From: Eggerthella sp. CAG:209
Lineage (GTDB): Bacteria > Actinomycetota > Coriobacteriia > Coriobacteriales > Eggerthellaceae
NCBI GenBank assembly: GCA_000436075.1
Contig: FR884645.1
Span: 2,880-21,580 of the forward strand
Direction: 5' to 3'
Length of the DNA: 18,701 bases
Shown in pieces: positions 7,551-15,591 of this stretch. Both the position numbers and the translations under genes were made by a program. The notes under the pieces were generated by a model, which saw only the letters and a program-made list of their open reading frames with translations, did no database searches and was not told the DNA's origin. Each line of letters begins with the position of its first letter. Within the stretch, counting starts at the first letter, position 1.

Positions 7551-8186
7551 ATGTTCATAAACCCCACTCAATCAGCTCTCGTGCCATACGTTGTGGAGCA
7601 GTCGCCCCGCGGTGAGCGCAGCTATGATATCTATTCCCGTTTGCTCAATGAGCGCATCGTTTTCCTGGGTGAGCCCATTGACGACGCCGTTGCGAATACG
7701 GTAGTTGCACAGCTTTTGCACTTGGAATCGGTTGATCCCGATAAGGATATCTCGCTCTACATTAATTCTCCTGGAGGATCGGTTTCTGCCGGCCTCGCCA
7801 TCTATGACACCATGCAGTACATCAAGTGCGATGTTTCCACCATCTGCATGGGGCTTGCAGCGTCTATGGGATCTGTTTTGCTTACTGCTGGCGCACCTGG
7901 CAAGCGCATCATCCTGCCTAACGCCCAGGTAATGATCCATCAGCCCATGGGCGGTTCTGGCGAGCGCACCCAGCAGACCGATTTTCAGATTTTAGCAACC
8001 GAGATGAAGAAAACCCGCGATCGCCTCGAAGGTATTATTGCCAAGCACTGCGGTCAGCCCGTAGAGCGCGTTCACGCTGATTCCGAGCGCGACAATTGGA
8101 TGACGGCGGAAGAGGCTTGTGCCTATGGCTTGGTAGACAAGGTTGTTGCGTCTCGCTTCGCCTCTGACGAAAAGAAAGCAGAGTAA
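7551..8186 (+). CDS. clpP: ClpP, ATP-dependent Clp protease proteolytic subunit
   Basis: ClpP is the serine protease chamber that degrades substrates unfolded by ClpX or ClpC. The product has 211 residues. ATG 7551 was preferred because AAAGAGG ends 5 bases upstream; GTG 7536 in frame would overlap that site. The triad is complete: Ser105 (GLAASMGS), His130 (MIHQPMGG) and Asp181 (DSERDNWM). The oxyanion-region glycines SPGGSVSAG (73-81) and C-terminal AEEACAYGLVDKV are typical. The N-terminal ~15 residues are probably a removed propeptide. The clpX start follows 6 bp after the stop, so the two subunits of the protease are encoded as one unit. Confidence 0.98.
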   Translation: MFINPTQSALVPYVVEQSPRGERSYDIYSRLLNERIVFLGEPIDDAVANTVVAQLLHLESVDPDKDISLYINSPGGSVSAGLAIYDTMQYIKCDVSTICMGLAASMGSVLLTAGAPGKRIILPNAQVMIHQPMGGSGERTQQTDFQILATEMKKTRDRLEGIIAKHCGQPVERVHADSERDNWMTAEEACAYGLVDKVVASRFASDEKKAE

Positions 8187-8192
8187 GTTAGA

Positions 8193-9542
8193 ATGACCGA
8201 TCAGACGGGATCCGTCCCCCCTGCACGCGAAGATATCCGTTGCGCGTTCTGCGGAAAGACGCCCGATCAGGTTAACGCCATGATCTCTGGTCCTGATGGT
8301 ATTTTTATCTGCGATGAGTGCATTTCTCTTTCCGCAGAGGCCATGATGGCTGATCTTAATCTGCGCGGACTTGAATCTGACGCGCTGAATCATGTGCTTC
8401 AGGTTACCGCAGATGTTGATGACGATGATTGTTCCAATAGCGGTGTTCCTGTTTTGGAGAATCTTCCTACTCCCCGCGAGCTTTTTGAGCAGCTCTCGGA
8501 GCACGTTGTGGGTCAGGAAGAGGCAAAGCGTGCGCTTTCTGTTGCGGTTTACAACCATTACAAGCGCGTTAGCCTCGGAGAAGCCGCAGATAGTGGCGAT
8601 GTTGAACTTGCAAAGAGCAATATCATGCTTCTTGGTCCTACCGGTTCTGGTAAAACGCTGCTGGCTCAGACGCTCGCTCGTACGCTTAAGGTGCCATTTG
8701 CCATTGCCGATGCTACTACGTTGACGGAAGCGGGCTATGTTGGCGAAGACGTTGAGAATATCCTGCTTAAGCTTATTACGGCAGCTGACTTCGATATCCC
8801 ACGCGCCGAAGTCGGCATCGTCTATATCGACGAAATTGATAAAGTTGCCCGCAAGGCTGAAAACCTTTCCATTACGCGCGACGTGTCGGGTGAGGGTGTT
8901 CAGCAAGCATTGCTGAAAATTGTAGAAGGTTGCGAGGCATCGGTTCCTCCCCAAGGTGGCCGCAAGCACCCCCAGCAAGAGCTCATTCACATCGACACAA
9001 CCAACATCCTGTTCATTCTGGGCGGCGCTTTCGTTGGTTTGCCCGATATCATCGCTGAGCGTGTTGGCAAGACCAGTATCGGTTTTGGGTCCGACATGCC
9101 CGAATCGAAGCGTGCTGCTGATGCGGAACTACTTACCCAGGTGCTGCCGGAAGACTTGCATAAGTTTGGCATGATCCCTGAATTCGTTGGCCGTATTCCC
9201 GTTGTTACTGCCCTCAAAGAGCTTTCCGAAGAAGATCTGGTACGTGTTCTCACCGAACCTAAAAATGCCTTGGTGAAGCAGTACACCGTGATGTTCAAAT
9301 ACGAGGATTCCGATCTGGTGTTTGAGGATGATGCACTTACCGCTATTGCTGAGCGAGCCATCGAGCATCAGACGGGCGCTCGCGGTTTGCGCAGCATCTG
9401 CGAGAAGGCGTTGATGGACGTTATGTACGAGCTCCCTGAATATGAGGGACATACTCGTGTCGTCATTCGTCGTAGCGATATCGAGGGAACAACTAAGCCT
9501 GTTATTGAGCAGGTAAGTGCCGAAGCGATGGATACTGAATAA
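8193..9542 (+). CDS. clpX: ClpX, AAA+ unfoldase of the Clp protease
   Basis: ClpX is a hexameric ATPase that unfolds tagged proteins and feeds them to ClpP. The product has 449 residues. The N-terminal zinc-binding domain has Cys17, Cys20, Cys40 and Cys43. A linker of about 45 residues with an acidic DVDDDD run follows. The AAA+ core shows Walker A GPTGSGKT (148-155), pore loop GYVG (181-184), Walker B IVYIDEID (209-216), the RKH loop in GGRKHPQQE, the ClpP-docking IGF tripeptide in KTSIGFGSD, and sensor 2 GARGLR near the C-terminus. The Shine-Dalgarno before ATG 8193 is poor, so translation is probably coupled to clpP. A terminator-like hairpin follows. Confidence 0.98.
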   Translation: MTDQTGSVPPAREDIRCAFCGKTPDQVNAMISGPDGIFICDECISLSAEAMMADLNLRGLESDALNHVLQVTADVDDDDCSNSGVPVLENLPTPRELFEQLSEHVVGQEEAKRALSVAVYNHYKRVSLGEAADSGDVELAKSNIMLLGPTGSGKTLLAQTLARTLKVPFAIADATTLTEAGYVGEDVENILLKLITAADFDIPRAEVGIVYIDEIDKVARKAENLSITRDVSGEGVQQALLKIVEGCEASVPPQGGRKHPQQELIHIDTTNILFILGGAFVGLPDIIAERVGKTSIGFGSDMPESKRAADAELLTQVLPEDLHKFGMIPEFVGRIPVVTALKELSEEDLVRVLTEPKNALVKQYTVMFKYEDSDLVFEDDALTAIAERAIEHQTGARGLRSICEKALMDVMYELPEYEGHTRVVIRRSDIEGTTKPVIEQVSAEAMDTE

Positions 9543-9558
9543 ACAATGATTCCCTATG

Positions 9559-9597
9559 CCGTCGCATTGCCCACAGGGGTTGATGCGGCGGCTTTTG
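9559..9597 (+). terminator. Probable intrinsic terminator after clpX
   Basis: GCCGTCGCAT (9559-9568) pairs with ATGCGGCGGC (9584-9593; one T-G pair). A smaller inner stem, TGCCC/GGG-TG, closes around ACAG. TTTT (9594-9597) follows directly. The U run is short, so read-through into valS is possible. This hairpin separates the tig-clpP-clpX unit from valS. Confidence 0.55.
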
Positions 9598-9645
9598 GGC
9601 TGTTTACTGGAATTAACACAATCTGACAGTTTGGAAGGAAAAGGC

Positions 9646-12309
9646 ATGGCATCTGATAAAAAGGCAGAGCAGTCTTACCAAGACTGGGAAAAGCCGCTTT
9701 TCGACGCCTGGAAAGAGAAGGGGTACTTTGGTCGTACGCCCGGGTTCGGCAAGAACGGTGCAAACACCTACACCATCGTTATTCCTCCGCCAAACGTAAC
9801 CGGTATGCTGCATATGGGCCATGCCTTAAACGACACCATTCAAGACACCTGCATCCGTCGTGCTCGCATGCAGGGCTATCAGGCCCGTTGGATCCTCGGC
9901 ACTGACCATGCAGGTATTGCCACCCAAACCAAGGTGGACAAAAAGCTCGCTGAAGAAGGCATCTCCCGTCTCGAAATTGGCCGAGAGAAATTTATCGATG
10001 CGTGCTGGGATTGGCGCGAAGACTATGGCAACACTATCGTGAAGCAGATTGCAGGCATGGGTTGCTCATGCGATTACGACGACGAGAAGTTCACCATGTC
10101 ACCCGAATACGCCAATGCTGTTCGCAAGGTGTTCTGCGATTGGTACCACGATGACCTCATTTACAAGGGTCGTCGAATCGTCAATTGGTGCCCTTCCTGC
10201 ACTACTGCTATTGCCGATGATGAGGCTGAATACGTAGATGAAAAAGGCCACTTGTGGTATCTGCGCTACCCGCTTTCCGAGCCAGTCGATGGAATGGAAT
10301 ATGTGGTTGTTGCCACCACCCGTCCCGAAACCATGTTGGGCGATACTGGTGTTGCGGTAAGCCCTAAGGACGAGCGTTATAAGCATCTTGTTGGCAAGAC
10401 GATCGATCTGCCTATTGTGGGTCGCAAGATTCCGATTTTTGCCGACTACTATGTTGACTCCGAGTTCGGCACGGGCTGTGTGAAGACCACTCCCGCTCAT
10501 GATCCGAACGACTATGCCATGGGTCAGCGCAACAACCTTGAACAGATCAACGTTTTCGATGAGCACGCTGTTGTCGTTGAGGGTTATGGCAAGTTCAGCG
10601 GCATGACGCGTGACGAAGCGCGTGAGGCAATCGTTGCGGAATTTGAGGCTTTGGGTCTCCTTGATCATGTGGAAGATCACGATCATTCTGTTATGACGTG
10701 CTATCGCTGCCACACCAAGCTCGAGCCTTGGTTGTCGGAGCAGTGGTTTGTTGCGGTTGACCGCCTGAAGAAACGTGCTGCCGAAGTGGTGGAGAACGGT
10801 GAAATCCAATTCCACCCTGCACGCTGGAAGCAGGTTTACCTTGATTGGCTGGAAAACCTGAAGGATTGGTGTATTTCTCGTCAGCTTTGGTGGGGCCATC
10901 GTATTCCGATGTTCTATTGTGATTCCTGCGGATGGGAAGACGCTCTGATGGAAGACACCGACGTTTGCCCAAAGTGCGGCGGCCATGTCCATCAGGACGA
11001 AGATGTTCTTGATACCTGGTTCTCTTCGCAGTTGTGGCCTTTCGCTACGCAGGGATGGCCGGAAAATCCTGACGAGCTGAAACCCACCTACCCAACGCAG
11101 ATGCTGTCCACCGCTCGCGACATTATGGGCTTGTGGGTTGCGCGCATGGTAATGTCTTCGCTCTACTTTACCGACCAGATCCCATTCAAGGATGTCATCA
11201 TCCATCCCACGGTTATGGCTGCGGATGGCAAGCCGATGTCGAAGAGCCGCGGTAATGGCGTGGACCCCCTGAAGTTGATGCAGGATTACGGCGCCGACGG
11301 CATGCGCTTCGGTTTGCTTATGCAGGTTACCGGTGCTCAGGATTTGAAATTCAACGAGAATAAGCTGGTAAGCAGCCGCAACTTTGCCAACAAGGTTCGC
11401 AATGCTGCTCGCTTTGTGAATATGAATCTGGATGGCTTCGTTCCTGGCGAGCCTGAGCCCAGGACGGAAGCAGACCGCTGGATGTTCTCACGTTTGGCGC
11501 GTTTGGTCCGTTCTCTCGATGCCGCCTACGACGGCTTTGAGTTCGCTGATGTTGCTCGAGAGCTGTATGCCTTCTTCTGGAATGAATTCTGCGACTGGTA
11601 TATTGAGCTTTCGAAGGCCCGCCTGAGCGCTGGCGGGGAAGAGCGCGCCGTTATGCAGCGAAACCTGGTGTTTGTTCTTGATACTGCCTTGCGTCTGCTC
11701 CATCCCGCAATGCCTTTTGTGACCGAACAGATCTATCAGGAGCTTCCGGGTGAAAAAGAGGCACCGTATCTCATGGTTGCATCGTGGCCCGATGCCGACA
11801 AGCTGGAAAAGTATATCGACCCTGATGCCGAGCAGGTTATCACCATGGTTACCCAGGTTGTTTCCGGCATTCGCTCCATCCGCGCTCGCTATGGAATCTC
11901 TCCTCGTGCGGAGCTTGAAGTAGTGGTTAAGGCCCAGGACGATACGGCAGCAAGCCTCTTCGAAAGCCAGGTGCAGTTGATTTCCACCTTGGCTAATACC
12001 AAGGTTTCTGCGGTATCTGTTGATGCGGTACGTCCTGATGAATCCAGCGTATGCCTTGCCGATGGGGTGGAAGCTTATGTCGTTCTGTCTGGCTTGGTTG
12101 ACTTCGACAAGGAGCGCGCTCGCTTGGAGAAGGAAATCGGCAAACTGGAAAAGGATTTCACCAAGTTTGACAAGAAGCTTTCCAATCCTGGCTTCCTTTC
12201 CAAGGCTGCTCCTGAGATTGTAGAGAAGGATCGTGCAAAGCTGGCCGACATCACCGATCGTCTTGCGCGCTTGCGTGCTGAGCTTGCTGAGATTTCCCAG
12301 GAAGGATAA
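9646..12309 (+). CDS. valS: Valyl-tRNA synthetase
   Basis: ValRS is the class I synthetase that charges tRNA-Val and edits mischarged Thr-tRNA. The product has 887 residues. ATG 9646 follows GGAAGGAAAAGG; the frame is open upstream to 9556 but those 30 residues are not conserved. The HIGH motif is HMGH (56-59) in PPPNVTGMLHMGHAL. The KMSKS loop reads KPMSKS (529-534), i.e. Pro replaces the first Lys. The CP1 editing domain holds TTRPETMLGDTGVAV and the GTGCVKTTPAHDPNDY motif. A Cys4 knuckle (CDSC...CPKC) precedes DVLDTWFSS. The C-terminal ~65 residues form the coiled-coil tRNA-binding arm. No T-box (AGGGTGGNACCGCG-like) element occurs upstream. The next gene begins 2 bp after the stop. Confidence 0.97.
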   Translation: MASDKKAEQSYQDWEKPLFDAWKEKGYFGRTPGFGKNGANTYTIVIPPPNVTGMLHMGHALNDTIQDTCIRRARMQGYQARWILGTDHAGIATQTKVDKKLAEEGISRLEIGREKFIDACWDWREDYGNTIVKQIAGMGCSCDYDDEKFTMSPEYANAVRKVFCDWYHDDLIYKGRRIVNWCPSCTTAIADDEAEYVDEKGHLWYLRYPLSEPVDGMEYVVVATTRPETMLGDTGVAVSPKDERYKHLVGKTIDLPIVGRKIPIFADYYVDSEFGTGCVKTTPAHDPNDYAMGQRNNLEQINVFDEHAVVVEGYGKFSGMTRDEAREAIVAEFEALGLLDHVEDHDHSVMTCYRCHTKLEPWLSEQWFVAVDRLKKRAAEVVENGEIQFHPARWKQVYLDWLENLKDWCISRQLWWGHRIPMFYCDSCGWEDALMEDTDVCPKCGGHVHQDEDVLDTWFSSQLWPFATQGWPENPDELKPTYPTQMLSTARDIMGLWVARMVMSSLYFTDQIPFKDVIIHPTVMAADGKPMSKSRGNGVDPLKLMQDYGADGMRFGLLMQVTGAQDLKFNENKLVSSRNFANKVRNAARFVNMNLDGFVPGEPEPRTEADRWMFSRLARLVRSLDAAYDGFEFADVARELYAFFWNEFCDWYIELSKARLSAGGEERAVMQRNLVFVLDTALRLLHPAMPFVTEQIYQELPGEKEAPYLMVASWPDADKLEKYIDPDAEQVITMVTQVVSGIRSIRARYGISPRAELEVVVKAQDDTAASLFESQVQLISTLANTKVSAVSVDAVRPDESSVCLADGVEAYVVLSGLVDFDKERARLEKEIGKLEKDFTKFDKKLSNPGFLSKAAPEIVEKDRAKLADITDRLARLRAELAEISQEG

Positions 12310-12311
12310 CC

Positions 12312-12737
12312 ATGAACGAAATCATGTCCCAGTTCCTTACGAGCGAGGTTCAGACGGTGCTGTTTGCGCTGCTGGGCATTGTCGTTGTTCTGTATCTGCT
12401 CTCCATTTTCTGGGCTGCACGCGATGCCCGGGCTCGTGGTTTCGGCTGGGCGTGGGGTCTGCTTTCCGTTGTGCCTATCGTGGGTTTGGTTGCTTACTGC
12501 ATGATTCGCCCACCGCTTCTTAAGGCGGATCGCGAAGAGCAGGATCTCGAGCTTGCCTTGAAGCAGCGTGAGCTTATGAAGTTTGGCGATTGCGCCAAGT
12601 GCGGCTATCCGGTTGAAGCAGATTACGTGCTTTGCCCAAATTGTCATACGCGCTTGAAGAACCTGTGCCCTACGTGTCATCATGCGCTTGATCCCGCATG
12701 GACTGTGTGCCCGTACTGCACAACTAAGATTAAGTAG
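12312..12737 (+). CDS. Two-TM membrane protein with double zinc ribbon
   Basis: The product has 141 residues. Hydrophobic segments at about 15-35 and 46-66 are predicted membrane helices. A charged, helical stretch (71-92) leads to a cytoplasmic double zinc ribbon with eight cysteines in two CxxC pairs each: Cys94/97/108/111 and Cys119/122/133/136. Such DZR domains bind zinc structurally and often mediate protein contacts. The substrate or partner is unknown. The ATG lies 2 bp after the valS stop with AGGAAGGA inside the valS end, so it is translated from the valS mRNA. A terminator follows. Whether it has a link to translation is not shown by the sequence; operon position is the only hint. 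Confidence 0.85.
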   Translation: MNEIMSQFLTSEVQTVLFALLGIVVVLYLLSIFWAARDARARGFGWAWGLLSVVPIVGLVAYCMIRPPLLKADREEQDLELALKQRELMKFGDCAKCGYPVEADYVLCPNCHTRLKNLCPTCHHALDPAWTVCPYCTTKIK

Positions 12738-12767
12738 CTGCCTGTTAGCGAACAGGGTAGCGTGAAG

Positions 12768-12818
12768 GCTCAGCCGATCCTGTCTCTTTTATGCGGGGAA
12801 GGACTGGCTGGGCTTTCT
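12768..12818 (+). terminator. Probable terminator after the valS unit
   Basis: GCTCAGCCGATCCT (12768-12781) pairs with AGGACTGGCTGGGC (12800-12813), with two G-U pairs and one A-C mismatch, around an 18-base loop. TTTCTGT follows. A small CCTGTT-AGCG-AACAGG hairpin (12741-12756) precedes it. The position between the zinc-ribbon gene and thrS suits a terminator; the U tract is imperfect. Confidence 0.5.
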
Positions 12819-12866
12819 GTATTTGACAGCGGCTCAAGGATTGTGGCAGCTGGTGTGCTAAGGTAA

Positions 12867-12894
12867 AGCGAGCTATGTGGTAACATAGCTCGTT
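12867..12894 (+). promoter_or_regulatory. Leader hairpin upstream of thrS with GGU in the loop
   Basis: CGAGCTATGT (12869-12878) and ACATAGCTCG (12883-12892) form a perfect 10-bp stem with tetraloop GGTA; G12868-T12893 and A12867-T12894 extend it to 12 bp. It ends 52 bases before the thrS GTG and lacks a U tract. GGU is a threonine anticodon, so a tRNA-Thr-like operator, as known for E. coli thrS, is possible but unproven. It could instead be a DNA operator palindrome. Confidence 0.6.
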
Positions 12895-12909
12895 CGTTGA
12901 TGGTTGTAT

Positions 12910-12925
12910 GGGCGTCTATACGCTC
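12910..12925 (+). other. Second small leader hairpin before the thrS ribosome-binding site
   Basis: GGGCGT (12910-12915) pairs with ACGCTC (12920-12925) around CTAT: 6 bp with one G-U. It ends 6 bases before AGAAAGGA, the thrS Shine-Dalgarno, so its folding could influence translation start. Confidence 0.35.
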
Positions 12926-12946
12926 TATGCAAGAAAGGAAACGATT

Positions 12947-14839
12947 GTGGAAATCATTCTCCCAGATGGGTCGAAGAAGATTCTCGAGGAAGGCGCCACG
13001 GTTTACGATGTGGCAGCATCTATCGGCACCAGTCTTGCTAAAGCTGCGCTTGCCGGCAAGATTAACGGTGAGCTCGTGGACGTTACTGCTCAGGTAACCG
13101 ACGGGGCAACCATCGAAATCATTACCAACAAGAGCCCAGAGGCTCTTTCCATCATGCGTCACTCTTGCGCGCATATCATGGCTGAGGCCGTTCAGGAGCT
13201 GTTCCCTGGTGCCCAGATTGCGTTTGGCCCTGCCACCGACAATGGGTATTTCTATGACTTCGAGCTGCCCGAGAATATCTCTTCAGACGATTTTGCAGCC
13301 ATTGAAAAGAAGATGGCTCAGATTGTGAAGAGGAATGAGCCTTTTGTTCGCGAGGTTGTATCTGTTGAAGAGGCGAAAGAGATTTTTGCCGATCAGCGTT
13401 TCAAGCTCGAGCATATTGACGATTTAACCGAAGGCGAAATCTCGGTGTACCGCCATGGCTCCTTTGTGGATCTGTGCGCAGGCCCCCATATTCCCTCTGC
13501 GGGCAAAATTGGCGCATTTAAGATGATGAAGCTCGCTGGTGCGTACTGGCGAGGCGATGCAAGCCGCGAACAGCTGCAGCGTCTTTATGGCACGGCTTTC
13601 TTTAAGAAGGCCGATCTGGACGAGTATCTGCATAATCTCGAAGAAGCGGAAAAGCGCGATCATCGTCGTATCGGCCGCGAAATGGACATCTTCATGATGC
13701 GCGAAGAGGCTCCAGGCTTCCCCTTCTTCCTTCCTAACGGCATGATCCTGAAGAACACCCTGCTTGATTACTGGCGGGAAATCCATCACGAGGCGGGATA
13801 TGTGGAAATCTCCACACCGCTTATCATGAGCAAACAGCTATGGGAAACGTCTGGCCATTGGGATCATTACAAGGACAACATGTACTCCACGATCATCGAC
13901 GAGGAGGAGTTCTGCGTTAAGCCCATGAACTGCCCTGGTGGCGTTCTGGTGTATGGCTCTAAGCCGCACAGCTATCGTGATCTCCCTATTCGTGCTGGTG
14001 AAATCGGTACGGTTCATCGCCATGAGCTTCGCGGTGCCTTGCACGGTTTGTTCCGTGTTCGCTGCTTCAACCAGGATGATGCACATCTTTTTGTGCGTCC
14101 CGATCAGCTTACCGATGAAATCGTGGGCGTAGTGAAGCTTATCGACTCGGTGTATCAGCAGTTTGGCTTCAAGTATCATGTGGAGCTCTCCACGCGCCCC
14201 GAGGATTCGATGGGGTCGGACGAGGATTGGGCAGCAGCAGAGGCAGGTCTCAAGACTGCACTCGATCAGCTGGGTATGGAATACGAGGTCAACGAAGGCG
14301 ATGGTGCTTTCTATGGCCCGAAGATTGACTTCCATCTGCAGGATTCCATCGGACGTACGTGGCAATGCGGTACGGTTCAGCTTGACTTCCAGATGCCTCA
14401 GAATTTCAACTTGGAATACACCGACCATGATGGCTCCAAGAAGCGCCCCGTCATGCTGCATCGCGTATGCTTCGGCTCTGTAGAACGCTTTATCGGTATT
14501 CTTATTGAACACTATGCGGGCAAATTCCCTGTTTGGCTTGCTCCGACGCAGGTAAAGATCTTGCCCGTTTCCGAAAAGAGCCGCGACTATGCCCATAAGG
14601 TTGCTGAGCAGATCGAAGCGGCCGGCATCCGTGTAACGGTCGACAACCGCGATGAGAAAATTGGCTACAAGATCCGCGAGGCGCGTAGCATCGACCGCGT
14701 TCCCTACATGCTGATCCTGGGCGAAAAGGAAGCCGCCGAGGGCAATATCTCGGTACGTGACCGTTCCAACGAAACCGTTCCTTCGACTGTTGAGGACTTC
14801 TGCGCAAAGGTTAAGGAAGAGATTCGTACTCGCGCTTAG
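12947..14839 (+). CDS. thrS: Threonyl-tRNA synthetase
   Basis: ThrRS is the class II synthetase that charges tRNA-Thr and edits Ser-tRNA-Thr. The product has 630 residues. GTG 12947 was chosen because AGAAAGGA ends 7 bases upstream; the frame is open to ATG 12908, but this would add 13 unconserved residues ahead of the TGS domain (1-60). Editing-domain residues are His72 and His76 (HSCAH) plus Cys177 and His181 (DLCAGPH). Catalytic zinc ligands are Cys329 (MNCPGG), His380 (DDAH) and His505 (MLHR). Motif 2 lies in GTVHRHELRGALHGLFRVR and motif 3 in HRVCFGSVERFIGILIEH. The anticodon-binding domain follows (QVKILPVSE...). A strong terminator closes the unit; two hairpins lie in the leader. Confidence 0.98.
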   Translation: MEIILPDGSKKILEEGATVYDVAASIGTSLAKAALAGKINGELVDVTAQVTDGATIEIITNKSPEALSIMRHSCAHIMAEAVQELFPGAQIAFGPATDNGYFYDFELPENISSDDFAAIEKKMAQIVKRNEPFVREVVSVEEAKEIFADQRFKLEHIDDLTEGEISVYRHGSFVDLCAGPHIPSAGKIGAFKMMKLAGAYWRGDASREQLQRLYGTAFFKKADLDEYLHNLEEAEKRDHRRIGREMDIFMMREEAPGFPFFLPNGMILKNTLLDYWREIHHEAGYVEISTPLIMSKQLWETSGHWDHYKDNMYSTIIDEEEFCVKPMNCPGGVLVYGSKPHSYRDLPIRAGEIGTVHRHELRGALHGLFRVRCFNQDDAHLFVRPDQLTDEIVGVVKLIDSVYQQFGFKYHVELSTRPEDSMGSDEDWAAAEAGLKTALDQLGMEYEVNEGDGAFYGPKIDFHLQDSIGRTWQCGTVQLDFQMPQNFNLEYTDHDGSKKRPVMLHRVCFGSVERFIGILIEHYAGKFPVWLAPTQVKILPVSEKSRDYAHKVAEQIEAAGIRVTVDNRDEKIGYKIREARSIDRVPYMLILGEKEAAEGNISVRDRSNETVPSTVEDFCAKVKEEIRTRA

Positions 14840-14871
14840 CCCGCTAAACCTCAGTTGAGCTTTTTGAAAAT

Positions 14872-14910
14872 AAGCCGCAAAGCAGTTTCGGTGCTTTGCG
14901 GCTTTTATAT
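14872..14910 (+). terminator. Strong intrinsic terminator after thrS
   Basis: AAGCCGCAAAGCA (14872-14884) pairs perfectly with TGCTTTGCGGCTT (14892-14904) around GTTTCGG. The T-rich tail TTTTATATTT follows. This 13-bp G/C-rich stem is the clearest terminator in the window. Confidence 0.92.
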
Positions 14911-15205
14911 TTACGCCATCATGCTAAACGGGGCGGTTGGGTATCTCCTGTAGGACAAAACGTCCAAGGAGCGCGAAGACCGAGTTGCAGTATTTGGCCA
15001 TCCTCCCATTTCGTACCTGCCGCGTTGTATTGTTGGGCCTTCTTCGATGCGCCTCAATTCGCGAATCTCCCCGATCGTCGTACCGCTTGGTTTGGTTCCC
15101 TTGGCATTTCGGCGGCTCAGCAGGTGACGATAATGAAACGAGAAGTCCATGTATCAGCGCAGAGGAGCAAAATGAGAGAAGGGTATAAGTTATTCCACGA
15201 AAAAG
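14911..15205. other. Gap with no convincing gene between thrS and trxA
   Basis: Several frames are open here on both strands, but none has a good Shine-Dalgarno or a recognisable product. Plus-strand candidates start inside or right after the thrS terminator. On the minus strand an 79-codon frame (15150-14911) and a shorter one ending near 14930 are visible, with no family resemblance I can name. A hairpin is present: CTCCT (14945-14949)...AGGAG (14967-14971) enclosing GGAC-aaaac-GTCC. The stretch could be a decayed gene, an unrecognised small RNA, or spacer. It does not match tmRNA, RNase P RNA or SRP RNA by their known core motifs. Confidence 0.4.
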
Positions 15206-15214
15206 TGCTACAAT
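15206..15214 (+). promoter_or_regulatory. Possible extended -10 promoter of trxA
   Basis: TGCTACAAT fits an extended -10 (TGnTATAAT) 58 bases before the trxA ATG. No clear -35 is present at standard spacing. A second TATAGT (15237-15242) is closer to the gene but has no upstream partner. Confidence 0.4.
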
Positions 15215-15272
15215 GATTTCTGTTAAATGATACTTCTATAGTTGCATTTATAGGGACGGAAGGGAGTTTATT

Positions 15273-15581
15273 ATGGTGCCCCATATCACGCAGTCTGAAT
15301 TCGCAGATAAGGTTGAGAATGTTTCATATCCCGTATTGGTCGACTTCTTTGCCACCTGGTGCGGACCATGCAAGATGATGGCTCCCGTACTTGATCGGGT
15401 TGCGCTTGCCAAACAGGGTAAGGCAGCGGTTTACAAGGTTGATGTCGACCAGGAACCTGAGCTTGCCCAACGTTTTGGCGTAATGAGCGTTCCGACGCTT
15501 ATCGTATTCAAAGGCGGGTCTGCCGCCCGGCAGTTTGTGGGCGTCCAGTCCGAGCAGACGCTAGTTAAGGCTCTGGATTAA
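15273..15581 (+). CDS. trxA: Thioredoxin
   Basis: Thioredoxin is a small cytoplasmic disulfide reductase recycled by the TrxB encoded 0.6 kb downstream. The product has 102 residues, close to the family norm of about 105. The active site WCGPC is at 29-33 after VLVDFFAT; the cis-proline is Pro74 in MSVPTL; Asp24 (VDFF) is the usual buried acid. There is no signal peptide. GGAAGGGAG ends 6 bases before ATG 15273. The stop is 10 bp from the stop of the convergent channel gene, and no terminator with a U tract is visible between them, so opposing transcripts may overlap. Confidence 0.97.
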   Translation: MVPHITQSEFADKVENVSYPVLVDFFATWCGPCKMMAPVLDRVALAKQGKAAVYKVDVDQEPELAQRFGVMSVPTLIVFKGGSAARQFVGVQSEQTLVKALD

Positions 15582-15591
15582 AATCTGCGAG

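Noticed and set aside
7992..8990. 332-codon antisense frame over clpP/clpX
   Set aside because: Shadow of two well-identified genes; composition is not protein-like.
9543..9645. T-box riboswitch before valS
   Set aside because: No AGGGTGGNACCGCG-like T-box sequence and too little leader; the hairpin is better read as a terminator after clpX.
12823..12828. TTGACA as the -35 of thrS
   Set aside because: The hexamer is perfect, but no -10 is found 16-18 bp downstream.
12738..12946. T-box riboswitch before thrS
   Set aside because: The conserved T-box bulge sequence is absent and no terminator lies directly before the gene.
14896..15216. 106-codon plus-strand frame after thrS
   Set aside because: It begins inside the thrS terminator, has no Shine-Dalgarno, and its sequence shows no domain or family signal.
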